A stretch of DNA of 8,152 bases from an uncultured Curvibacter sp. (GCA_946481355.1 CAMLNH010000116.1:1-8152); one strand, 5' to 3'; positions 1 to 6,880 are shown, numbered from the stretch's first letter. Numbers and translations: made by a program. Notes: generated from the sequence alone by a model not told the origin.

Positions 1-2
1 TC

Positions 3-1304
3 GAAGGCGAGCTCACGCGCTCCATCCAGGCCCTGTCCTCGGTGCAGAGCGCGCGTGTGCACCTGGCCTTGCCCAATCAGAACGGATTCTTCCGCGAACA
101 GCAGAAGCCCTCCGCCTCGGTGCTGCTGAGCCTGCACCCGGGTCGTCCGCTGGACCGCAGCCAGATCGCCGGCATCGTGCACCTGGTCTCGTCCAGCGTG
201 CCCGAAATGAAGCCCGAGGCGGTCAGCGTGCTCGATGACACGGGCAAGCTGCTTTCCCAGACCGGCAGTGGTCCCGATGGCGCGGCCGGCGGCGCCGACA
301 GCCAGCAGCTGCAGTATGTGCAGCAGATCGAGGCACTGTATCGTCAGCGCATCCTCGATATCCTGGAGCCCGTGGTCGGGCGCCAGAACGTCAAAGCCCA
401 GGTCACAGCCGAGGTCGATTTTTCGCAGAGCGAACAGACTTCCGAGGTGCACAAGCCCAACCAGACGCCTGACGCCGGCACCATCCGCAGCCAGCAGCTG
501 CTGGAAAGCAGCAACCCCGGCCCGGCCGGTCCTGCGGGCGTGCCCGGTGCCGTGAGCAACCAGCCGCCCGGTCCCAACGCTGCGCCCGTCAACGCCCCGG
601 CCCAGGCCCTGGCGCCCGCAGCGCCCGGCGCCCCCGGTGCAGCGGCAGGTGCTGCCGCACCGGCCGCGCCCGTGAGCACGCGGCGTGAATCCATCATCAA
701 TTACGAAGTCGACAAGACGGTGCGCGTGGTGCGCGCCGGCAGCGGCGTGATCAAGCGCCTGAGCGCGGCCGTGGTGGTCAACCACCGCAGCGAGACCGAT
801 GCCAAGGGCAAGACCACGGTGATTCCCCTGTCGGAGCAGCAGCTTGAGAGAATGACGGCGCTGGTGCGTGAAACCATCGGTTTCAGCCAGGACCGGGGGG
901 ACTCTGTGAACCTCATGAACGCGCCGTTTGCCCAGGACAAGATCGACTTGCCCGAGGTGCCGCTGTGGAAGCAGCCCGAAGTGCAGGAGCTGGCGCGCAG
1001 CTTCGCCTGGCCGCTGGGTACCCTGCTGCTGGCCCTGCTGGTGCTGTTCGGCGTGATCCGCCCGGCGCTCAAGTCCCTGACCACGCCGGCCAGGAAGCGC
1101 CCGCAGCTCGACGCCATGCTGGCCGAGGAGCCGGACCGCCCGCAACTGGAGGCACCGGAGGAAAAGCCCGCCGGTCCGACCCCGGGCGAGCGCGCGCTCG
1201 AAGACGCCCGCAAGCTCACCCGCGACAACCCCGCAGCCGTGGCCGGCATCGTCAAGGGCTGGATCAGCGGCGAAGGTCAGGGCGGCGCCCTGGCAAACCT
1301 CTGA
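3..1304 (+). CDS. fliF: Flagellar MS-ring protein FliF (5' end missing)
   Basis: FliF forms the MS ring in the inner membrane, the base on which the flagellar rotor and export gate assemble. The reading frame is open from the window edge, and 433 residues are visible of a protein usually near 560, so the first transmembrane helix and the first ring-building domain lie upstream. The visible part begins in the conserved stretch EGELTRSIQALSSVQSARVH of the YscJ/FliF domain. The C-terminal FliF domain follows, interrupted by a Pro/Ala/Gly-rich segment (about visible residues 172-224), and resumes at NYEVDKTVRVV. A second transmembrane helix (WPLGTLLLALLVLFGVI, near 1005-1055) leads into a cytoplasmic tail. 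That tail ends in the FliG-binding motif DNPAAVAGIVKGWIS, plus about ten extra residues (GEGQGGALANL). fliG starts 7 nt after the stop. A type III secretion SctJ homologue is excluded by the length, the second helix and the flagellar neighbours. Confidence 0.97.
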   Translation, partial: EGELTRSIQALSSVQSARVHLALPNQNGFFREQQKPSASVLLSLHPGRPLDRSQIAGIVHLVSSSVPEMKPEAVSVLDDTGKLLSQTGSGPDGAAGGADSQQLQYVQQIEALYRQRILDILEPVVGRQNVKAQVTAEVDFSQSEQTSEVHKPNQTPDAGTIRSQQLLESSNPGPAGPAGVPGAVSNQPPGPNAAPVNAPAQALAPAAPGAPGAAAGAAAPAAPVSTRRESIINYEVDKTVRVVRAGSGVIKRLSAAVVVNHRSETDAKGKTTVIPLSEQQLERMTALVRETIGFSQDRGDSVNLMNAPFAQDKIDLPEVPLWKQPEVQELARSFAWPLGTLLLALLVLFGVIRPALKSLTTPARKRPQLDAMLAEEPDRPQLEAPEEKPAGPTPGERALEDARKLTRDNPAAVAGIVKGWISGEGQGGALANL

Positions 1305-1311
1305 CACGACC

Positions 1312-2313
1312 ATGGCTACATCTGACGACGGTCTGCAGGACGCCGCGGTCCTCCTCATGTCCCTGGGGGAGGAGGAGGCCGCCGAGGTCTTCAAGCATCT
1401 TTCGCCCAAGGAAGTGCAGAAGCTGGGCGAGGCGATCGCCAAGACCAAGTCCATCACGCGTGAGCGCGTCGATGATGTGGTGACCAAGTTCACCAACATC
1501 GCGGCTGCGCAGAGCCTGCTGGTGTCCGACTCGGGCGACTATGTGCGCTCCGTGCTCAAGCGCGCCCTGGGTGATGACAAGGCCGCCCTGCTGATCGATC
1601 GCATCCTGCAGGGCGGCGACGTTTCGGGCATCGAGAGCCTGAAGTGGATGGACCCGCTGTCGGTGGCCGAACTGCTGCGCAACGAGCATCCGCAGATCGT
1701 GGCGGCCATCCTGGTGCACCTGGACTTCGACCAGTCGGCCGACATCCTCAAGAACCTGACCGAGCGTCAGCGCAACGAGGTCATGCTGCGCATCGCCACC
1801 ATGGAGGGTATCCAGCCCACCGCGCTCAAGGACCTCAACGAGGTGCTGTTCAAGGTGCTGGCCGGCGGCGACAAGATCCGCAAGGCCTCGCTGGGCGGCA
1901 TCAAGACCGCGGCCGAGATGATCAACCTCATGGGCACGGTGATCGAGGGCACGGTGCTCGAATCCATCCGCAGCCACGACCCGGATCTGGCGCAGAAGAT
2001 CATGGACAAGATGTTCGTGTTCGACGACGTGATGAAGCTCGACGACAAGGCCATCCAGATGATCCTCAAGGAAGTGGCGTCCGAGTCGCTCATCGTTGCA
2101 CTCAAGGGCGCCAGCCCCGAGCTGCGCGACAAGTTCCTCTCCAACATGTCCTCCCGTGCGGCCGAGTCGCTGCGCGAGGATCTGGAGTCGCGCGGCCCCA
2201 TGCGCCTGTCCGAAGTCGAGGCGCAGCAGAAGGAAATCCTCAAGATCGTGCGCCGCCTGGCCGACGAGGGCCAGATCGTCATCGGCGGTGGCGGCGACGA
2301 CGCCATGGTCTGA
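1312..2313 (+). CDS. fliG: Flagellar motor switch protein FliG
   Basis: FliG couples the MS ring to the C-ring and carries the charged face that interacts with the MotA stator to produce torque. The product is 333 residues, the usual length (E. coli about 331). The N-terminal domain (about 1-100) binds the FliF tail. The middle domain has the FliM-binding EHPQ motif at 125-128. The C-terminal domain has the MFVF hinge motif at 234-237. By alignment from memory with E. coli, the torque residues K264, R281, D289 and R297 correspond to K265, R282, D290 and R298 here, while D288 is replaced by E289, which keeps the charge. The start is the ATG in ACCATGGCTACA. No convincing Shine-Dalgarno sequence lies in front of it, and the fliF stop is only 7 nt upstream, so translation probably depends on ribosomes finishing fliF. 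Confidence 0.98.
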   Translation: MATSDDGLQDAAVLLMSLGEEEAAEVFKHLSPKEVQKLGEAIAKTKSITRERVDDVVTKFTNIAAAQSLLVSDSGDYVRSVLKRALGDDKAALLIDRILQGGDVSGIESLKWMDPLSVAELLRNEHPQIVAAILVHLDFDQSADILKNLTERQRNEVMLRIATMEGIQPTALKDLNEVLFKVLAGGDKIRKASLGGIKTAAEMINLMGTVIEGTVLESIRSHDPDLAQKIMDKMFVFDDVMKLDDKAIQMILKEVASESLIVALKGASPELRDKFLSNMSSRAAESLREDLESRGPMRLSEVEAQQKEILKIVRRLADEGQIVIGGGGDDAMV

Positions 2314-2336
2314 ACCCGTAGCAGCGAGACTGAAGC

Positions 2337-3026
2337 ATGCGCTCCACCACCCGTTTCATCCCCGGCGAGGACATCGACGCCGTCTCACGCTGGAGCTTCG
2401 CCGACGTGGACGCCGCGGCCCTGCTGCTGGAGCAGCAGACGCGCGAGCGTGAACTCAGCGAGCACCTGGAGGGCGCGCGCCAGCAGGCGCACGCCGACGG
2501 TTATGCCCAGGGCTTCGAGCAGGGGCGCGCCCAGACCCTCATGGGCGCGCAGAAACAGATCAGCGACTACATCGCCGGCCAGGGCCGCGAAACGGCGCAG
2601 CAGTTCGGCGCGTTGATCGAGTCCGCGCGCACGCAGCTGGAGGCGGCCGAGCAGATGGCCGGCCAGGCCGTGTTGGAGCTGGCCTGTGAGCTGGCGCGCC
2701 AGGTGCTGCGGCACGAAATTGCAAGCAACCCCAATGTGCTGCTGCCCGTGATCCGCGAGGCCCTGGGCCAGCTGTTCTCGGACAGCAAGGCGGTGCAGAT
2801 CAAGCTGCACCCGCTGGATCTGGATGTGCTGCAGGACGTGCTGAACGAGGAATACCCGAATCTGCCGCTGACCCTGCAACCCGACCCCGGCCTCACGCGC
2901 GGCGGCTGTCTGGTCGAGTCGGCCGGCACGGTCATCGATGGCCGGCTGGAAAAGCGCTGGGCGCGTGCCATCGGCCGTCTGGGCCAGAACCTGAGCTGGG
3001 AGGAGGGTGGCGATGAGCAGCCTTGA
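2337..3026 (+). CDS. fliH: Flagellar export ATPase regulator FliH
   Basis: FliH binds the FliI ATPase as a dimer, restrains its activity and links it to the C-ring protein FliN and to FlhA. The product is 229 residues, normal for the family. The N terminus has the typical RFIPGED start and a lone Trp at 19 (SRWSF), in the region known to contact FliN/FlhA. A helical Gln/Glu/Ala-rich segment includes the GxxxG repeat characteristic of FliH ([10 protein letters not shown]55, G59, G63). The C-terminal domain resembles the ATP-synthase delta/E-subunit fold and ends with the conserved GGCLVES...IDGRLEKRW block. The gene begins 23 nt after fliG and overlaps the start of fliI by 14 nt. Only a weak ribosome-binding sequence (GCGAG near 2323) precedes it. 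Confidence 0.96.
   Translation: MRSTTRFIPGEDIDAVSRWSFADVDAAALLLEQQTRERELSEHLEGARQQAHADGYAQGFEQGRAQTLMGAQKQISDYIAGQGRETAQQFGALIESARTQLEAAEQMAGQAVLELACELARQVLRHEIASNPNVLLPVIREALGQLFSDSKAVQIKLHPLDLDVLQDVLNEEYPNLPLTLQPDPGLTRGGCLVESAGTVIDGRLEKRWARAIGRLGQNLSWEEGGDEQP
3001..3006 (+). promoter_or_regulatory. Shine-Dalgarno sequence for fliI, inside fliH
   Basis: AGGAGG lies inside the last codons of fliH, 6 nt before the ATG at 3013. It decides the fliI start in favour of this ATG over the in-frame GTG at 3007, which sits directly against the AGGAGG and would be too close to be used. Confidence 0.75.
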
Positions 3027-4437
3027 ACCCGGCGCGCGCTGGCGCGATTTTCTCGACACCGCACGCCAGCAGGCGGCGGTGCCGCAGAGCACGCTGGAAG
3101 CCGGCGGCACGCTCACGCGCCTGACGGGCCTGGTGCTGGAGGCCGTGGGCATCCGCGCGCCCGTGGGTTCGCAGTGCCTGATCAGCCAGGGCAAGCAGAC
3201 GCCGGTGCTGGCCGAGGTCGTGGGGTTTTCGGGCGACCGCGCCTACCTCATGCCGGCCGGCGACGTGCAGGGCCTGTCCAGTGGGGCCAGTGTGGTGCCT
3301 ACCGCGCCCTATGTCGCGACGCCGCGCCTGGGCGACGGCCCGCAGGCCCAGCCTGCCGTGTACGCCCAGGGCCAGCTGCGTCTGCCGCTGGGCGCCGGCC
3401 TGCTGGGCCGCGTGGTGGACGCGCATGGCGAGCCCATGGACCGGCGCGGTCCTCTGATCAATGTGGTGTCCCGCCCGCTGGACCGCAGCCCCATCAACGC
3501 CATGGACCGCGCGCCCGTGCGCGATGCGCTGGACACCGGCGTGCGTTCCATCAACGCCTTGCTCACCGTGGGACGCGGCCAGCGCCTGGGCCTGTTTGCC
3601 GGTGCCGGCGTGGGCAAGAGCGTGCTGCTGGGCATGATGGCGCGCTATACCCAGGCTGACGTCATCGTCGTCGGCCTGATCGGCGAGCGGGGCCGTGAAG
3701 TCAAGGAATTCATCGAGGACATCCTGGGCGAGGAAGGCCGCGCGCGTTCCGTCGTGGTCGCGGCGCCCGCCGACTCGCCGCCCTTGCTGCGCATGCAGGC
3801 CGCGAGCTATGCCACGGGCGTGGCCGAGTACTTTCGTGACCAGGGCCGGCACGTGCTGCTGCTCATGGATTCGCTCACGCGCTATGCCATGGCGCAGCGC
3901 GAGATCGCGCTGGCCGTGGGCGAGCCGCCGGCCACCAAGGGTTACCCGCCGTCGTGCTTCGCGCGTCTGCCGCAGCTGGTGGAACGCAGCGGCAACGGCC
4001 TCAACGGCGTGGGTTCGATCACCGCCTTCTACACAGTTCTGGCCGAGGGCGACGACCAGCAGGACCCGATCGCCGACGCTGCGCGCGCCATCCTGGACGG
4101 GCACATCGTGCTCACACGCGCGCTGGCCGAGGCCGGCCACTACCCGGCCATCGACATCGCGCAGTCCGCTTCGCGCGTGATGCACAACGTGGTGAGCCGT
4201 GAACATTTCGAGCTGGCACGCCAGTTCCGCGCCATCGCCTCGCGCTACGAGCGCGGGCGCGATCTGGTGCAGATCGGCGCCTATGTCCACGGTTCCGACC
4301 CGGCGCTGGACGAGGCCATCCGCCTGCACGAGTCCATGGATGACTTCCTGCGCCAGGACATGTATGCCGGCGCCGGCTTTGCCGACAGCCTGCAGGCCAT
4401 GGGCGCGGCCATCCAGCGCGAGGAGGCCTTCCCATGA
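3013..4437 (+). CDS. fliI: Flagellum-specific export ATPase FliI
   Basis: FliI is the F1-beta-like hexameric ATPase that helps deliver substrates to the flagellar type III export gate at the cytoplasmic face of the basal body. The product is 474 residues from the ATG chosen by its AGGAGG. The N-terminal beta-barrel-like domain (about 30-100) is followed by the nucleotide-binding domain. Walker A is AGAGVGKS at 196-203 (Lys202). The catalytic Glu is in GERGRE (Glu225, the same 23-residue distance from the Walker Lys as E. coli K188/E211). Walker B is [11 protein letters not shown], with Asp286. The block [20 protein letters not shown] matches FliI and type III ATPases. The T3SS paralogue SctN is the main alternative, but the flanking fliH and fliJ identify it as FliI. 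All catalytic residues appear intact. Confidence 0.98.
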   Translation: MSSLEPGARWRDFLDTARQQAAVPQSTLEAGGTLTRLTGLVLEAVGIRAPVGSQCLISQGKQTPVLAEVVGFSGDRAYLMPAGDVQGLSSGASVVPTAPYVATPRLGDGPQAQPAVYAQGQLRLPLGAGLLGRVVDAHGEPMDRRGPLINVVSRPLDRSPINAMDRAPVRDALDTGVRSINALLTVGRGQRLGLFAGAGVGKSVLLGMMARYTQADVIVVGLIGERGREVKEFIEDILGEEGRARSVVVAAPADSPPLLRMQAASYATGVAEYFRDQGRHVLLLMDSLTRYAMAQREIALAVGEPPATKGYPPSCFARLPQLVERSGNGLNGVGSITAFYTVLAEGDDQQDPIADAARAILDGHIVLTRALAEAGHYPAIDIAQSASRVMHNVVSREHFELARQFRAIASRYERGRDLVQIGAYVHGSDPALDEAIRLHESMDDFLRQDMYAGAGFADSLQAMGAAIQREEAFP

Positions 4438-4481
4438 ACGCACAGACTGATACCTGCCGGAGGCTGCCATGTCGGCGCTGA
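4434..4481 (+). other. Possible 15-codon mini-ORF between fliI and fliJ
   Basis: An ATG overlaps the fliI stop (ATGA at 4434-4437) and is preceded at a 7-nt spacing by AGGAGG (4421-4426). It opens a frame of 15 codons, [15 protein letters not shown], that ends at 4481, inside the first codons of fliJ. The product matches nothing I know and is not FliJ-like. The AGGAGG also encodes Glu-Glu of FliI, so the arrangement may be chance. If translated, it would carry ribosomes from fliI over the fliJ start region. Confidence 0.2.
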
Positions 4482-4933
4482 AGAGCCTGGCCCTGGCCAT
4501 CGAGGTGGCCGAACGCGCACGCGATCAGGCCGACCAGGCCTGGCAGCAGGCGCGCCGCGGCGTGCAGTTTGCCCGGGGACAGCTGGAGCAGCTTGAAAGC
4601 TATGCCGCCGACACCGAGGCCCGCTGGGCCACGGCTGCCGCTGTCACGGTGAGTGCCGAGCTGATGCAGCACCACCAGCACTTCATGCAGCGCCTGCGCC
4701 ACGCGGCCGGCCTGCAAAGCGGGGTGGTCAGCGACCTGGAGCGCCAGGCCGAGGCCGCGCGCCTGCAGCGGGTGCAGAAAGAGGTGCGGCTCAAGGCCCT
4801 GCAGCAACTGCTGGAGAAAAAGCTGGCGACACGTGCGCAGCTCGATGCCCGGCGCGAACAGAAACAGATGGACGAACTGGCGGTCCTCGCCTACACCCGC
4901 GCCGGCGCGCCGGCGCGCCGGCGCGTCGCATGA
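4469..4933 (+). CDS. fliJ: Flagellar export protein FliJ
   Basis: FliJ is the small coiled-coil stalk of the export ATPase, comparable to the gamma subunit of F1; it promotes FliI ring formation and contacts FlhA. The product is 154 residues (E. coli 147). It is almost wholly charged and helical, with no globular domain, rich in Gln, Ala, Arg and Glu. It carries the family-typical region of EKKLATRAQLDARREQKQMDE near the C terminus. The ATG at 4469 has GGAGG (4459-4463) 5 nt upstream; an in-frame stop at 4448-4450 rules out an earlier start. The last codons (AGAPARRRVA) are written in a tandem octamer repeat forming a perfect palindrome, so this tail reflects the DNA repeat and is unlikely to be conserved. 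fliK follows after 13 nt. Confidence 0.93.
   Translation: MSALKSLALAIEVAERARDQADQAWQQARRGVQFARGQLEQLESYAADTEARWATAAAVTVSAELMQHHQHFMQRLRHAAGLQSGVVSDLERQAEAARLQRVQKEVRLKALQQLLEKKLATRAQLDARREQKQMDELAVLAYTRAGAPARRRVA
4898..4925. repeat. 28-bp perfect palindrome of three tandem octamers
   Basis: Three head-to-tail copies of CCGGCGCG occupy 4902-4925. With the preceding CGCG they form a perfectly self-complementary 28-bp stretch centred between 4911 and 4912, containing two GGCGCGCC sites (4904-4911 and 4912-4919). It lies in the last codons of fliJ and ends 10 nt before the fliK Shine-Dalgarno sequence. In RNA it could fold into a very stable hairpin. No T-run follows, so it is not an intrinsic terminator. 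Confidence 0.85.
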
Positions 4934-4946
4934 CTGGAGATACCCT

Positions 4947-6179
4947 ATGAGCGTAGAACATTCTGTGAGCACGGGCGCACCCAAGGCGGCCCAGGGCATG
5001 GCCGGTGCAGGTGCCGCCCGCAAGCCTGCGGGCGCTGGCGAAGCTGGCGGCTTTGCCGCCCTGCTGATGAGCCTGGGCGCTGACGAACTGCCGGTCGACG
5101 CTTCTCTGGGTCTGCAACTGCCGCAAGGCCAGGCTGAGCAGCCGGCGGCCGACGGTGATGACGCTGCGTTGCTGGCGGCGGAGACCGCGCAGTCCCTGAG
5201 CGAGCCGCTGGTGCTGCCCACGCCGCCGGCCCCGCCGCCGACCGAACAGATCCGTCTGGCCCCGACACCGGCCGCAGGAGAGGGCGCGGTGGTGGCCAGA
5301 GGGGTGGCCGGCGCACGGGGCAGGAGCGATGTCCCGGCCTTGCCGGCCGACACGCTGCAGCCCACGAACACAAACGCGAACACCAATACCGCCTCCGACG
5401 CCAGTCTGTCGCCAGCAGACCCGGCCGAGCCGGTGAGCGAAGTCCAGCCGCTGCTGCGCCAGGCCGGCTGGGCCCAGCGCCTGGCACAGCAGCGCAGCCA
5501 GGCGGCCGAAGCGGCCCGCACGGCCCAGGCCCCGCGCGGCGAGGACGTGGCCGCGCGGCTGGGCTGGCAGATCACCGACGCGCCCGCGCCCGCGGGTGCG
5601 TCGCCCCAGGCCCTGCTGGCTTCGGGCCTGGGTGAAGGCGGCCTGCGACCCTTTCTGGAGCGGCAGGCCGACAGGCATGGTGCACGCGTGGGTGAAATGG
5701 GCGCCTGGGGCGGCGTGGCTGCGCTCGACGGGGCGCGACTGGATGTGCCGGCCGTGGCACCGGACGCGGGCCTGACGACCGAGATGCGCGTAGCCGAGCA
5801 GGTGAGCTACCACGTGGGCCGTGGCGCGCAGAGCGCCGAGCTGGAGGTCGAAGGCATCGACGAGCGGCCTATCCATGTGAGCATCGATCTGCAGGGCCAG
5901 GAGGCTCGCATCGAATTCAGGGCCGAGCAGGCGCAGACGCGCCAGGTGCTGCAGGACGCCATGCCGCATCTGCGCGAGATGCTGGAACGCGAAGGCCTGA
6001 CGCTGGCCGGCATGTCCGTGGGCAGCTCGGGGTCCCAGGGCGGGCAGGAACAGCCCTCCGAGCGCGGTCGCGCCGGTCTGCGCCAGGCCCAGGTGGAGGC
6101 CGTGGTGGAAGGGCCGGCGCCTGCCGCAGGTACGCGCAGCGCGCTGCCGTCGGGCCGCTCGCTGGACCTCTATGTCTGA
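4947..6179 (+). CDS. fliK: Flagellar hook-length control protein FliK
   Basis: FliK is exported during hook growth, acts as a molecular ruler, and triggers the FlhB switch from hook to filament export. The product is 410 residues from the ATG at 4947, which has GGAGA (4936-4940) 6 nt upstream; the same frame is open back to at least 4833, but the upstream part lies inside fliJ and does not look like FliK. The first 270 residues are low-complexity Ala/Pro/Gly/Gln-rich, as expected of the ruler part, with an Asn-Thr run (NTNANTNT, 141-148). The C-terminal hook-length domain is at about 280-358 (AEQVSYHVGRGAQSAELE, then IHVSIDLQGQEARIEFRAEQ and LREMLEREGLTLAGMSVG). It differs from the enteric LRLHPEELG form but matches the betaproteobacterial type as I remember it. 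The protein ends in SLDLYV. The divergent N-terminal half is normal for FliK. Confidence 0.92.
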   Translation: MSVEHSVSTGAPKAAQGMAGAGAARKPAGAGEAGGFAALLMSLGADELPVDASLGLQLPQGQAEQPAADGDDAALLAAETAQSLSEPLVLPTPPAPPPTEQIRLAPTPAAGEGAVVARGVAGARGRSDVPALPADTLQPTNTNANTNTASDASLSPADPAEPVSEVQPLLRQAGWAQRLAQQRSQAAEAARTAQAPRGEDVAARLGWQITDAPAPAGASPQALLASGLGEGGLRPFLERQADRHGARVGEMGAWGGVAALDGARLDVPAVAPDAGLTTEMRVAEQVSYHVGRGAQSAELEVEGIDERPIHVSIDLQGQEARIEFRAEQAQTRQVLQDAMPHLREMLEREGLTLAGMSVGSSGSQGGQEQPSERGRAGLRQAQVEAVVEGPAPAAGTRSALPSGRSLDLYV

Positions 6180-6198
6180 GCCGACCCCGGACCGTAGG

Positions 6199-6233
6199 CC
6201 CGGATTGGCATGGTTTTTTGCCCTTAATCGGGG
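6199..6233. repeat. Imperfect compound dyad in the fliK-fliL gap
   Basis: CCCgGATT (6199-6206) pairs with AATCgGGG (6226-6233) apart from one G-G mismatch. Immediately inside, GGCA (6207-6210) pairs with TGCC (6219-6222), leaving a CTT bulge and an 8-nt loop that holds most of a six-T run. The T-run is in the loop rather than after the stem, so this is not a standard terminator. It could be an operator-like dyad or an RNA stem near the start of the fliL transcript. Confidence 0.4.
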
Positions 6234-6238
6234 TATCG

Positions 6239-6266
6239 TAGACAGCGACGTCCAGAATAATCGAAT
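6239..6266 (+). promoter_or_regulatory. Weak sigma-70-like promoter candidate for fliLMN
   Basis: TAGACA (6239-6244, five of six matches to TTGACA) and TCGAAT (6261-6266, four of six to TATAAT) are separated by 16 bp, in the only long intergenic gap of the window and about 70 nt before the fliL start. In enteric bacteria fliL heads its own operon with an FlhDC-dependent promoter, which makes a promoter in this gap plausible. The motif match alone is weak. Confidence 0.25.
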
Positions 6267-6325
6267 CCAAAGGCGGACCGTGCGCGGCATGACGTGCATG
6301 GCCCGTGATCCAGCCAGTTGATGTT

Positions 6326-6330
6326 GAGGA
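6326..6330 (+). promoter_or_regulatory. Shine-Dalgarno sequence for fliL
   Basis: GAGGA sits 7 nt before the GTG at 6338. It favours this GTG over the earlier in-frame GTG at 6305, which has no purine-rich sequence at a suitable distance. Confidence 0.65.
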
Positions 6331-6337
6331 CCCCTCC

Positions 6338-6880
6338 GTGGCCACCAAATCCCCAGAAGCCGAAGCCGCCGAACCGCCCAAGAGCAAGAAGATGCTGGTC
6401 ATCGTGGCGGTGCTCGTGGTGCTGGTGGCGGCGCTGGCCGGCGGCTGGCTCTACCTGAGCAAGCAGCAGGCTGCTGCGCTGGACGAGGACGAAGAGGAAG
6501 AGGTGGTCGCCGTGGCCGAGCCCAGCGGGCCGCCTACCTACCTGCCGCTGGACAATATGGTGGTCAATCTGGCTGATCCCGGTGGCGAGCGCGTCGCGCA
6601 GATCGGCATCACGCTGGAGATCACCAGTGCGCTGGAGCTGGAGAAGGTCAAGGCCTACCTGCCCACCATCCGCAGCGACGTGCTGCTGCTGGTGTCGCAG
6701 CGCACGGCTGACGAGTTGCTGAGCCGCGAAGGCAAGGAAAAGCTGGCGGCGGATGTGCAGGCGGCCGCCTCGCGCCATTTCGGCAAGCCCGCGCCGGCCA
6801 AGGGCAAGAAGAACGCCAAAGATGCCGGCAACGGCAACCCGGTGCGCGGCGTTCTGTTCTCCAGTTTCATCGTGCAGTGA
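6338..6880 (+). CDS. fliL: Flagellar basal-body-associated protein FliL
   Basis: FliL is an inner-membrane protein that surrounds the MotAB stators and supports torque or stator engagement. Starting at GTG 6338 gives 180 residues (E. coli 154), with the N terminus MATKSPEAEA. A short Lys-containing cytoplasmic segment (PPKSKKM) precedes one transmembrane helix at about 19-40. A strongly acidic linker follows (DEDEEEE, 49-55), then a periplasmic domain with YLPLDNMVVNLAD and the stomatin-like FliL core, ending in VRGVLFSSFIVQ as is typical. A Lys/Ala-rich insert at about 150-168 lies just before that end. An alternative start at GTG 6305 would add 11 residues but lacks a ribosome binding site. 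fliM follows after 21 nt. Confidence 0.93.
   Translation: MATKSPEAEAAEPPKSKKMLVIVAVLVVLVAALAGGWLYLSKQQAAALDEDEEEEVVAVAEPSGPPTYLPLDNMVVNLADPGGERVAQIGITLEITSALELEKVKAYLPTIRSDVLLLVSQRTADELLSREGKEKLAADVQAAASRHFGKPAPAKGKKNAKDAGNGNPVRGVLFSSFIVQ

Larger units (their letters stand above)
6180..6337 (+). other. Intergenic region separating the fliFGHIJK and fliLMN blocks
   Basis: This 158-bp gap has no convincing gene. It is richer in A and T than the flanking genes, especially 6211-6270. It contains the dyad at 6199-6233, a near-sigma-54 motif (6206-6221), a weak sigma-70-like pair and, at its 3' end, the fliL ribosome binding site GAGGA (6326-6330). A 10-codon ATG frame at 6289-6321 has no support. 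The position matches the junction between two flagellar operons in enteric bacteria. Confidence 0.6.

Noticed and set aside
1644..2321. Plus-strand frame of 225 codons within fliG
   Set aside because: Out-of-frame shadow of fliG; Arg/Gly/His/Pro-rich translation with no motif.
3013..4437. Virulence type III secretion cluster instead of a flagellar one
   Set aside because: FliG, FliK, FliL and FliM with flagellar motifs in standard flagellar order identify a flagellar operon.
2932..4500. Long minus-strand open frame opposite fliI (522 codons)
   Set aside because: High GC with G/C-rich third positions leaves antisense frames open. The translation is His/Arg/Gly/Gln/Ala-rich with no domain, and the + strand holds intact fliI.
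4833..4946. Upstream extension of fliK to 4833
   Set aside because: It would overlap fliJ by 101 nt and has an Arg/Pro-rich sequence unlike FliK, while ATG 4947 has a good ribosome binding site.
6191..6219. Intrinsic terminator after fliK
   Set aside because: CCGGACC/GGCCCGG could form a short stem with a mismatch, but the T-run starts about 10 nt after it, too far for a standard terminator.
6204..6228. FlhDC binding site around ATTGGCA/TGCC
   Set aside because: The half-sites faintly recall AATGGCA/TGCCATT, but the spacing between them is far shorter than in known FlhDC sites and the AT-rich core is missing.
6211..6238. Sigma-28 (FliA) promoter upstream of fliL
   Set aside because: TGGTTTTTT could stand for the -35, but the sequence 11 nt later (GGGTATCG) matches GCCGATAA poorly.
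4791..6299. Long minus-strand open frame opposite fliK (502 codons)
   Set aside because: Same compositional effect; Arg/Pro/Ala/Gly-rich product with no family resemblance, lying opposite a well supported fliK.
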